Below, piece by piece: positions 8,243-14,534 of a stretch of 15,406 bases of DNA. The stretch spans positions 1-15,406 of the forward strand of contig CALEVL010000259.1 in NCBI GenBank assembly GCA_937924675.1, read 5' to 3'. Positions within the stretch are counted from its first letter, which is position 1; every line of letters begins with the position of its first letter. The stretch comes from an uncultured Ignavibacteria bacterium. GTDB taxonomy: Bacteria > Bacteroidota > Ignavibacteria > Tepidaquicellales > Tepidaquicellaceae. Made by a program: the position numbers and the translations under genes. The notes beneath the pieces were generated by a model, which worked only from the letters and a program-made list of their open reading frames with translations, did not search any database and was not told where the DNA came from.

Positions 8243-9636
8243 CATTGCTGTCCAAAACATTTTCGATAATGAGAAATTGTTTTGATATCTGTTGAATTTG
8301 GACAGATTTTTCTTTGGTTGAAAAAGTATCCCCCCTTCAGAATTTCGATTGAGCAAATAAGCTCTCCTGTTTTCCATCGGTTATCAGTTCTCCCGGCGGT
8401 TTAAATGGTTCATTAAGAAAGTTGTTCAGCTCGATCTTCAGAAAAAGACATCCCCTGAGAGCCGCTATCAGGTTTGACAGGCTCCATCCATACTTTGAAA
8501 TCTCCTTGAGGTATCTCAATATCAGATAACTCAACAATGCTGTCCAAATCTGTATCATCACTGCGTTCTCCGTTGTGCCTACAAAAGATTTGATTTTGAG
8601 GTGGTTCTTCAGTTCTTTGAAGAATATCTCTATGTCCCAGCGTCTTTTATAGAGTTCTCCTATTGTAGATGCTGTCCAAGTTAAATTGTTTGTTATCAAC
8701 ACAATTGTTAAATCATTCTTCTCGTCATACACAGCTATTCTCCTTAACTTCTTTGGATATTTTTTCCTGGTCTTCGGTTCTTCCAGCAAGATCATCTCAT
8801 CTTTGAGAACATTTCCCTGACCTTTCTCCGGCAATGGACGCTCTCCGTAAGGAATGAATTTTATGTTATCTTTAAGTCTTACTACAAAATCAATCTTGTT
8901 GCCGGCCCAGTATGACAGAAGGTCAAAATCAACATAACCTCTGTCGGCCACTACTACGCTACCGGACGGAATGCCTATCTTATAGGCTGCTTTGTTGTCT
9001 GATGTCTTTCCATCTGTTACATGAACATATACAGGAAGACATCCATCATAGTCCAGCAATGTGTGTAGCTTTACAGCTCCTTTTGTTCGCCTGTACTTTG
9101 CCCAGTCAAACAATGACAGGCACAAGCTGACCAGCGTAGAATCAAGTGCATATATCTTCTTTGACTTACTTATGCGCACTTTCAATTTCGTTCGACCGAA
9201 CTCAATCTCTGAAAAAATTGCATTTAGTGTTACTGAAAAAAACTCGTTAAACAAATGCCAGTCTCTGTGGATGTTCACATATGACAACGATGACTTCTTC
9301 GGTACCTTACCTATTATTCCCAAATGATTCAGATTCCCGGCGCTCAGCCGAAGACCATTGCAAATCTCGCTTAGTGAATTTGAATGTGCAAAATGCAGAT
9401 AAAGCATTGAGATAAAATGTGTCCAACTCGTAATACCTTTGTTGTGTTTATCTGTCCCTAATTTCTCTACAAGCTTTTTGAATTCAACACGGCTAAGTTT
9501 ATTAACTATCTGACTGAATAACGTTATATTTGTCATGGCTAGTGTGTTTTGGTTTTTGTCAAACTCAAAATACTTTCTATGGATATTTTTATCCATAGAC
9601 TAGCCTTTTTTTATTTCAACGTTTTGGACGGATGTG
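8243..9636 (-). mobile_element. Complete IS4-family insertion sequence, 1394 bp
   Basis: Both ends can be fixed. The left end reads CATTGCTGTCCAAAACATT and the right end, reverse-complemented, CACATCCGTCCAAAACGTT: 14 of 19 positions match, with GTCCAAAAC perfect. Perfect 9-bp direct repeats GAAAAATTT lie immediately outside (8234-8242, 9637-9645). One intact transposase gene fills the element. Just inside the left end, CTGTCCAAA (8248-8256) is mirrored by TTTGGACAG (8297-8305), a subterminal hairpin beyond the transposase stop codon that may end its transcript. The intact gene and perfect duplication suggest a recent insertion. A 355-bp relative with the same ends lies at 14029-14383. Confidence 0.9.
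8337..9596 (-). CDS. IS4-family DDE transposase
   Basis: A 419-aa transposase that would cut and rejoin the ends of its own element through an RNase H-like DDE centre. Seen: D152 in LDST, D218 in VVADRGY, and E323 in the family signature Y316-x2-R319-x3-E323-x6-K330 (YKRRWDIEIFFKELK), which fits the IS4 YREK pattern exactly. The N-terminal part (about 22-95, with DKHNKGITSWTHFISMLY) resembles the DUF4372 domain of this subgroup. The ATG at 9596 is supported by AAGG 7 nt upstream; an internal Met at residue 21 is nearer the usual family start and is an alternative. No frameshift or stop interrupts it, so it is probably active. Confidence 0.95.
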   Translation of the reverse strand: MDKNIHRKYFEFDKNQNTLAMTNITLFSQIVNKLSRVEFKKLVEKLGTDKHNKGITSWTHFISMLYLHFAHSNSLSEICNGLRLSAGNLNHLGIIGKVPKKSSLSYVNIHRDWHLFNEFFSVTLNAIFSEIEFGRTKLKVRISKSKKIYALDSTLVSLCLSLFDWAKYRRTKGAVKLHTLLDYDGCLPVYVHVTDGKTSDNKAAYKIGIPSGSVVVADRGYVDFDLLSYWAGNKIDFVVRLKDNIKFIPYGERPLPEKGQGNVLKDEMILLEEPKTRKKYPKKLRRIAVYDEKNDLTIVLITNNLTWTASTIGELYKRRWDIEIFFKELKNHLKIKSFVGTTENAVMIQIWTALLSYLILRYLKEISKYGWSLSNLIAALRGCLFLKIELNNFLNEPFKPPGELITDGKQESLFAQSKF

Positions 9637-9645
9637 GAAAAATTT
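9637..9645. repeat. Right target-site duplication of the IS
   Basis: GAAAAATTT, the perfect partner of 8234-8242. Confidence 0.85.
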
Positions 9646-9667
9646 ACAACGTGGTTTCATTACTTGC

Positions 9668-9698
9668 TTGAATAAACCTCCTCCGCTTAATAGCTTTG
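9668..9698 (+). promoter_or_regulatory. Bacteroidota-type promoter candidate
   Basis: TTG at 9668-9670 and TAGCTTTG at 9691-9698 are 20 nt apart, fitting the Bacteroidota -33/-7 pattern (TTG, about 20 nt, TAnnTTTG). Transcription would start near 9705, about 30 nt before the ATG at 9735. The pair begins only 23 bp beyond the IS target duplication, so the IS leaves this promoter intact but removes any control sites further upstream. Confidence 0.4.
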
Positions 9699-9734
9699 CT
9701 GGAAAAATAAAACAACTAGTCGCTTGAGTTAATT

Positions 9735-11237
9735 ATGAATTACAAAGCAATAGACATACTTAAGACTCTAAGTGCAGATGAACTGGAAGACTGCAGATTG
9801 TTTATGCAATCAAAGTATCTAAACAGGAGTTTAAAGGTAGCAAAGTTGTACGACTCACTCATGTCGTATTATCCTGATTTTAATTGTTCAAAGACGACCG
9901 AGGAAATACTCTGCAAAGAAGTAAGTCCTCACCTGAAGTACAACAAGTCCTCGATGAAGAATTTGTTTGCGGATCTTTCAGAAGCACTGGAGCGCTATCT
10001 TATACTAAAAGAACTTTCCTGCAGAAAGCATGAGAGTAATGATTTGCTCAGGGAAGAATTTTTCAAAAGAAAACTCTGGAAATATCTGGCAAGAAACATT
10101 AATAACACAGAAAGGGATTTAGCCAACAGTAATGAACTCGGCACAGATTACTTTCTGCATAAATACAGAGTCAGCACGGATAAACTCAACTATCTTAGCA
10201 TAAATAAGCCGAAGTCAGGAGAGGTGTATTTCAGTGAATTCAATGAGATTTCTGATGAAAGAGCAAAGAACATTACGGGTTTTTTTGCTAAGGAGATGAT
10301 CAGGCAATATGAAAATCTTCAGGCCAACAACAGGGCTTTGCGTGATGATCACAATGACGGGTTCATTAAGCATCTGTTTGAGACTGTTGATTTTGAGAAA
10401 CTAACTTTATTCCTGCAGAGCAAATCCAACGGGAAACTATATTCCAAATTTTTTGGAATATACAATGCGATGTTCCTTTGTTACTCCGATATTGACAATA
10501 TTGAAAATTACTACCGGTATAAGAAGCTTGTGTTGGCTAACATCAAATCATTAAGTGAAGATGAAGTACGATTCCATCTGATAAGATTTGTAAGCTATTG
10601 TATGATGAAGATCGAAACATCTGTCAAGGATAGTATATTTGATGAGGAATTGTTCAATGTTTACAACTTCATATTGAAGAACGGGTATTACAAATTCAGA
10701 TTCACTCAGAATATGCCTGTAGAATTTTACCGGACAATAATTCTCCAATCACTTAAACTGAAAAAGTTTGACTATGCTCTGAACATAATAAACGGTTACA
10801 AGAAAGATCTTCATCCTGAAAGAAGAGAGAACATGCATCTGTATGCTTGTGCATTATACAATTTTTACAGCGGAAATTTTGAAGAAGCATTAAGCCATTG
10901 CCAAAGGGTGAAGCTCAATCACTTTGCGCTGAAGATTGATCTGAAGTCATTAATGCTTATGATATGCTATGAATTGGATCAGGAAATCAGTGCAAATTCT
11001 ATCATTGACTCGTTCAGACATTTTATAACCAACAACAGGATTCTTTCTGTTGCGGAGAGGCGAAAACAAAAGTCATTTATTGAGGTCATTACAAAGTTGT
11101 TCATGCTTAGGCGTTCGGGTAACTTGTCATACGGGTATGAACTGAAGAAACTAATCGCAAATGATCTGCCCTACAAGAAGTGGATTGAAGAAAAACTGCT
11201 TGATCTGAAAGTGATAAAGAGAAAAGACAGAAAATAA
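9735..11237 (+). CDS. Hypothetical all-helical protein, 500 aa
   Basis: The function is unknown. The sequence is rich in charged amphipathic helices throughout, with no signal peptide, membrane segment or catalytic motif that I can see; it looks like a helical-repeat (TPR/HEAT-like) protein. Its N-terminus (DILKTLSADELEDCRLFMQS, then KYLNRSLKVAKLYDSLMSYY) matches my recollection of a family of about 500-aa uncharacterised proteins common in Bacteroidota, Chlorobi and Ignavibacteria, which begin with a similar helix pair. The ATG at 9735 has only a weak Shine-Dalgarno. The gene ends 43 nt before the chitinase on the same strand with no terminator between, so the two are probably co-transcribed. 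A cytoplasmic scaffolding or regulatory role is possible, but nothing here demonstrates it. Confidence 0.8.
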   Translation: MNYKAIDILKTLSADELEDCRLFMQSKYLNRSLKVAKLYDSLMSYYPDFNCSKTTEEILCKEVSPHLKYNKSSMKNLFADLSEALERYLILKELSCRKHESNDLLREEFFKRKLWKYLARNINNTERDLANSNELGTDYFLHKYRVSTDKLNYLSINKPKSGEVYFSEFNEISDERAKNITGFFAKEMIRQYENLQANNRALRDDHNDGFIKHLFETVDFEKLTLFLQSKSNGKLYSKFFGIYNAMFLCYSDIDNIENYYRYKKLVLANIKSLSEDEVRFHLIRFVSYCMMKIETSVKDSIFDEELFNVYNFILKNGYYKFRFTQNMPVEFYRTIILQSLKLKKFDYALNIINGYKKDLHPERRENMHLYACALYNFYSGNFEEALSHCQRVKLNHFALKIDLKSLMLMICYELDQEISANSIIDSFRHFITNNRILSVAERRKQKSFIEVITKLFMLRRSGNLSYGYELKKLIANDLPYKKWIEEKLLDLKVIKRKDRK

Positions 11238-11280
11238 TGGATGTCACATTTCACAAACCCTATCCTCATAAAACCTGAAA

Positions 11281-12879
11281 ATGAAAATCATACTTAAGCT
11301 AAATTTTCTGTTGTTGTTTCTGATTCAAGTTACATCATACTCCCAATCTGTAAACCCTGCGCTTGTCGGCTACTGGCAAAACTGGAATGATTTCCAATGC
11401 CCCTACATACCATTGACTCAGATCGACACAAGTTACAACATCATACCTGTTGCATTTGCAATCCCTGCATCAGGAACAACTTACAACATGACATTTACAC
11501 CGGATGGAATCACTCAGCTGAATTTCAAGAAACAAATCGACACAATGCACATGCGCGGGAAGAAAGTGATCATATCTATCGGCGGGGCAAATGATCCTGT
11601 CTCATTGCCGGATACAAACAAGCGGAATACTTTCATTTCTTCAATGATGACAATAATTAATTATTACGGGTTTGACGGAATTGATATAGACCTGGAAGGA
11701 AGTTCACTCTCAATAACCGGTGGAACAATTGCTAACCCTGTTGATGCAAAGATCATCAATCTCATCTATGCGATCAGAAAGATCATGGATAATTACAGGG
11801 TGCAGTTCGGGAAGAGAATGATGCTCACAATGGCTCCGGAGACTGCCTACGTGCAGGGAGGCATGTCAGCTTACGCCGGCATCTGGGGAGCGTATCTTCC
11901 TGTCATTCATGCTTTGAGAGATTCTATAGAAATATTACATGTCCAGTTGTATAATTCCGGAAGTATGTATGGAATTGACGGCAACATCTATTTCCAGGGA
12001 ACGGTTGATTTTATTCTTTCGCAGACTGAGGCTGTGATTCATGGATTCAATACTGCGGGCGGTTACTTTTCAGGATTGAGGGCAGACCAAATTGCAATAG
12101 GACTTCCCGCATGTTCAAATGCAGCTGGAGGTGGTTATACATTACCGGATTCCGTTAGGGCAGCAATTCAATATCTTCGCGGACTTGGTCCTAAGCCGGC
12201 ACGTTACACCAAAGTCGGAACTTATGCCGGTCTTCGCGGAATGATGGACTGGTCTATAAACTGGGATGCAGTCGCAACTTGCGGAGCAAGGTATGAATAT
12301 GCCAATAACTTCAACAGTATTTTCAGACCGTCACAAATTTTGAATCTGACCTGCTTCATTGAAGGATTCTACAACAACATCACAAATACTATGAGGACTG
12401 ATACCCTTAAAAGTTATTTGAGAGATACACTTCCACCATACGCAGTAGTAGATTCTTCAACGGCAAAGCTCAGCTCAAGCGGGTCTGCATCATTTAGATT
12501 TACCAAAGCTCAGAACAACAGAAAATATTATCTGAATGTCAGACATAGGAATTCAATTGAAACCTGGGGTCGAACTTCCGGTGTGATTTTTTCGTCATCT
12601 GCAGCAACTTATGATTTTTCTGCATCAGCAAGCCAGGCATTTGGAAATAATGTGAAGCAAGTTGATGCTTCGCCAGTCAGGTATGCAATTTACAGCGGCG
12701 ATGTAAATCAGGACGGAGCAGTTGATGCCGCAGACCTGAGTCTGATAGATAACTCATCTTTCAATTTTGTGACCGGATATGTTACTCCGGATGTCAACGG
12801 TGATGAAACAGTTGATGCAACGGATGCATCAATAGGGGACAATAATGCGTTCAACTTTGTAGCGAAAATTGTCCCCTGA
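11281..12879 (+). CDS. Secreted GH18 chitinase with C-terminal dockerin-like repeats
   Basis: An exported 532-aa glycoside hydrolase family 18 protein expected to cleave beta-1,4-N-acetylglucosamine polymers. Residues 1-21 form a signal peptide (MKIILK, hydrophobic core, SYSQ). The GH18 barrel spans about 26-350: strand KKVIISIGG near 97-105, the catalytic DGIDIDLE at 132-139 with acid E139 and D135/D137 intact, MTMAPE at 184-187 region, VQLYN at 221-225 and the late-barrel DWSINWD at 323-329. Residues about 360-460 form a beta-rich module. Two calcium-loop repeats follow, DVNQDGAVD from 474 and DVNGDETVD from 504, each followed by a similar SxxFNFV segment, as in type I dockerins or cell-surface carbohydrate enzymes. 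I associate this C-terminal module with Ignavibacteria secreted proteins. The start is the ATG at 11281; no strong Shine-Dalgarno is seen. The gene is convergent with the RIO kinase, 26 nt apart. Confidence 0.9.
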   Translation: MKIILKLNFLLLFLIQVTSYSQSVNPALVGYWQNWNDFQCPYIPLTQIDTSYNIIPVAFAIPASGTTYNMTFTPDGITQLNFKKQIDTMHMRGKKVIISIGGANDPVSLPDTNKRNTFISSMMTIINYYGFDGIDIDLEGSSLSITGGTIANPVDAKIINLIYAIRKIMDNYRVQFGKRMMLTMAPETAYVQGGMSAYAGIWGAYLPVIHALRDSIEILHVQLYNSGSMYGIDGNIYFQGTVDFILSQTEAVIHGFNTAGGYFSGLRADQIAIGLPACSNAAGGGYTLPDSVRAAIQYLRGLGPKPARYTKVGTYAGLRGMMDWSINWDAVATCGARYEYANNFNSIFRPSQILNLTCFIEGFYNNITNTMRTDTLKSYLRDTLPPYAVVDSSTAKLSSSGSASFRFTKAQNNRKYYLNVRHRNSIETWGRTSGVIFSSSAATYDFSASASQAFGNNVKQVDASPVRYAIYSGDVNQDGAVDAADLSLIDNSSFNFVTGYVTPDVNGDETVDATDASIGDNNAFNFVAKIVP

Positions 12880-12905
12880 ATCTGTTCTCTACCATCATTG
12901 AAAAT

Positions 12906-13829
12906 TCATACAGAGGAGAGCATTCTTCTGTAGATCTTCTCGGAGTCAGCATTTATTCCATGCCTCCGAAATGATTTGCAGAGTGATACAACATCCCTGA
13001 GAAGAAGATCCTTGTATGATGGATTGTTTTCGATCTCAATTACCTGGGGGAAATCAATTACAATTACTTTTTCTTCATGCCAAAGCAAATTGAATGCAGA
13101 ATAATCTCCGTGAATTTTTTTCATTGAAACGATATCCTTCAGTATTGAAAGTGATTGACGGAATGCTTCTTCAGCATCAGGCTTGTCAAGGCCAACGTCA
13201 GAGAGTCTTGGAGCAGGTTCGCCATCATCTGAACCTATAAACTCCATCACAATTGTAAGTCCTGATATTGCAATCGGCTCCGGCACGGAAATACCGGCAG
13301 AATGTAATCGCTTCATCTGTCTGAATTCTTCCGAAACCCAAAGCAGCTGGTGTGCGTTAAGTCCGGTTTCCGAGCCCTGATCAATGGCTTTCTTAATTCT
13401 GGCTCTGCCCACATACCTTCCTTCTCTGTACATTATGTCATTCCTGAATGAACGGACTCTGATGTCAGTATAGATCTTAACTGCACGGAATTCATCCTTG
13501 CATTTGCCTAGATAGACTGATGCTTCCTTGCCTGTTTTGATGATACTTACAAGTTCTTCTATGATTCCGTCACCGTTGAGTGAACAGAGATCAGAAGAAG
13601 TGAATGGAGCTTCATTGTTCTCTTCAGTAACAAGATCATTAATATCTTTTTTCCCTGAGAGAATTCTCTTGCGTGATTTGAATTTTTGGTAGCTGTTTTT
13701 GTCTATGAAATTATCTTCTTCGGAAAGCTCATAGACATCTTTCAATGCAATCTTCAATTTTTTTTGATTTGATTTTTGAAATGGAACATAAAAAAACTGC
13801 GGAGCTTTTTCAGGCATCCGCAGTCTCAA
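12906..13829 (-). CDS. RIO1-like atypical serine protein kinase
   Basis: A cytoplasmic protein of the RIO kinase/ATPase family, best known for ribosome maturation in archaea and eukaryotes; bacterial roles are poorly known. Seen: nucleotide-binding TGKEASVY at 99-106, catalytic lysine K118 in AVKIY, RIO1-like FRxxxxYxxGR spacing at 128-142, EEFRQMKRLHSAGISVPEPI at 167-186, catalytic loop IHGDYSAFNLL with D242 and N247, and metal-binding D259 in VIDFPQ. All key residues are present, so it is probably active. A basic N-terminal extension (1-90) precedes the domain. The longest frame begins with TTG at 13829 without a Shine-Dalgarno; the in-frame ATG at 13817 (residue 5) is a better candidate, which would give 303 aa. 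Both lie downstream of a small ORF and within reach of an inverted repeat that may control initiation. Confidence 0.9.
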   Translation of the reverse strand: MRLRMPEKAPQFFYVPFQKSNQKKLKIALKDVYELSEEDNFIDKNSYQKFKSRKRILSGKKDINDLVTEENNEAPFTSSDLCSLNGDGIIEELVSIIKTGKEASVYLGKCKDEFRAVKIYTDIRVRSFRNDIMYREGRYVGRARIKKAIDQGSETGLNAHQLLWVSEEFRQMKRLHSAGISVPEPIAISGLTIVMEFIGSDDGEPAPRLSDVGLDKPDAEEAFRQSLSILKDIVSMKKIHGDYSAFNLLWHEEKVIVIDFPQVIEIENNPSYKDLLLRDVVSLCKSFRRHGINADSEKIYRRMLSSV

Positions 13830-13892
13830 AAATCTGCTGAATATATGAAGTATTGCTTTATGTCAGTCCATGATTGAAAGTCCGGATGCCTG
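13811..13892 (-). promoter_or_regulatory. Inverted repeat covering the RIO kinase start
   Basis: CAGGCATCCG (13811-13820) and CGGATGCCTG (13883-13892) are perfect 10-bp inverted arms, 62 nt apart. In the minus-strand transcript, the upstream arm is codons 13-16 of the small ORF and the downstream arm contains the ATG at 13817-13815, so pairing would hide the kinase start. Ribosomes on the small ORF would open it. The arrangement is seen; the regulatory role is inferred. Confidence 0.45.
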
Positions 13893-13929
13893 TTGTTACA
13901 ATGATATGTTGGTTGAATTCTTTTCTCAT
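13858..13929 (-). CDS. Small ORF, 23 aa, possible leader peptide of the RIO kinase
   Basis: This short ORF encodes MRKEFNQHIIV, then TTGIRTFNHGLT and a TAA stop. It has the best Shine-Dalgarno in this part of the window (AAAGGAGG, 8 nt before ATG), while the kinase ORF downstream has none. It ends 28 nt before the TTG and 40 nt before the ATG of the kinase, in a different frame. It has no run of one amino acid typical of attenuators and no membrane segment. It may be a leader peptide coupling translation to the kinase. Alternatively it could be the true kinase N-terminus separated by a frameshift, though I see no homology to favour that. Confidence 0.5.
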   Translation of the reverse strand: MRKEFNQHIIVTTGIRTFNHGLT

Positions 13930-13937
13930 AATGACAT

Positions 13938-13945
13938 CCTCCTTT
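13938..13945 (-). promoter_or_regulatory. Strong ribosome binding site of the small ORF
   Basis: AAAGGAGG on the minus strand, 8 nt before the ATG at 13929-13927. It is the main evidence that the 23-codon ORF is translated. Confidence 0.65.
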
Positions 13946-13983
13946 CTTTAAGGAATTTGTTGACAGCAAATTAGCAATGCCGA

Positions 13984-14012
13984 TTTATATATGCAAGGGG
14001 TAACTTGGACAA
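13984..14012 (-). promoter_or_regulatory. Candidate sigma70-type promoter for the small ORF and RIO kinase
   Basis: On the minus strand, TTGTCC (plus 14007-14012) and TATAAA (plus 13984-13989) are separated by exactly 17 nt, matching 9 of 12 consensus positions. Transcription would begin near 13977, leaving a leader of about 48 nt before the small ORF. The 355-bp element ends 16 bp upstream of the -35 box. Confidence 0.4.
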
Positions 14013-14019
14013 ACTCGTT

Positions 14020-14028
14020 TTTTTTTAT
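14020..14028. repeat. Left target-site duplication of the 355-bp element
   Basis: TTTTTTTAT, matching 14384-14392 (TTTTTTGAT) at 8 of 9 positions. It is low in complexity, but the position and length equal those of the IS duplication. Confidence 0.5.
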
Positions 14029-14115
14029 CATTGGTGTCCAAAACGTTTTTTAAAAGTACAATATGTGATGAAAAGATTTCAAGAATGAATACTTTTTCAA
14101 ATGTCGCAGGAAGAA

Positions 14116-14268
14116 CCCGCCTCATCCTAATGCCGTTAAGAAATTGTGAGCTTTGGCGCAAACGTGAATTTCCTGTTTGACGAACGCGACAGTGCTCTTC
14201 TGTCGTGTGAGGAGTTGAAATTCCCGTAGCCAAAGCGAACAATTTTAGGCAATTAGGATGCAGCGGGC
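14116..14268. repeat. Long imperfect hairpin inside the MITE
   Basis: The arms are 14116-14173 and 14217-14268. Aligned blocks include CATCCTAAT/ATTAGGATG (14123-14131 with 14252-14260), GCTTTGGC/GCCAAAGC (14150-14157 with 14229-14236), AAATTGT and GAATTTC. The tip is a smaller hairpin, CGACAG (14187-14192) with CTGTCG (14200-14205), loop TGCTCTT. Either strand would fold into one long stem. Confidence 0.75.
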
Positions 14269-14285
14269 GACTTTTCTTTGCCAAG

Positions 14286-14311
14286 CTTTCTTTTGGTCGT
14301 TCAAAAGAAAG
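14286..14311. repeat. Perfect 10-bp stem-loop in the MITE
   Basis: CTTTCTTTTG (14286-14295), loop GTCGTT, CAAAAGAAAG (14302-14311). No T-run follows. It overlaps the dispersed CCAAAAGAAA motif. Confidence 0.7.
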
Positions 14312-14383
14312 CGGAATAACTTTTGGCATCGTATTTTGTTAAACCCTTTTCTCAAAAGATTTAAAACGTTTTGGACGGATGTG

Positions 14384-14392
14384 TTTTTTGAT
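14384..14392. repeat. Right target-site duplication of the 355-bp element
   Basis: TTTTTTGAT, partner of 14020-14028 with one mismatch. Confidence 0.5.
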
Positions 14393-14405
14393 ATATATCT
14401 GAATG

Positions 14406-14510
14406 TTCAAATACTTGAATAGCATTTGAATATGATTCGCAATACTTTCAAAAAATTTTACAGTCAGTGAGCAATAATATTCACGGCAAGTCAGTCAACT
14501 GTGAATTCAC
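14406..14510 (+). promoter_or_regulatory. Operator-like inverted repeats before the patatin gene
   Basis: TTCAAAT (14406-14412) and ATTTGAA (14424-14430) form a 7-bp inverted pair. GTGAATTCAC (14501-14510) is a perfect 10-bp palindrome and overlaps CTGTG/CACAG, 25 nt before the ATG. Either could be a regulator site. No convincing -35/-10 pair is seen, and short AT-rich palindromes arise easily by chance. Confidence 0.25.
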
Positions 14511-14534
14511 CACAGCCAATTATTCATAAGAATT

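Larger units (their letters stand above)
14029..14383. mobile_element. 355-bp non-autonomous element (MITE) related to the IS
   Basis: The right 19 bp, AACGTTTTGGACGGATGTG, are identical to the right end of the IS at 8243-9636. The left end CATTGGTGTCCAAAACGTTTT matches the IS left end except at two positions. Both elements begin with CA and end with TG, and both are flanked by 9-bp duplications (imperfect here). The interior shows no transposase remnant; instead it holds a long imperfect hairpin (14116-14268), a short perfect stem (14286-14311) and the CCAAAAGAAA/AAAAGTCGC motif. The IS transposase probably mobilises it in trans. The one-base divergence of its duplication suggests it is older than the IS insertion. 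Confidence 0.8.

Noticed and set aside
13811..13929. Frameshift joining the small ORF to the RIO kinase
   Set aside because: The small ORF is in another frame and its peptide shows no clear RIO family similarity; the leader reading explains the inverted repeat. It cannot be excluded without relatives.
13985..14329. 114-aa ORF on the minus strand
   Set aside because: It lies almost wholly inside the 355-bp mobile element, crosses its long hairpin and one end, and its peptide is low in recognisable features; it is a by-product of the repeat.
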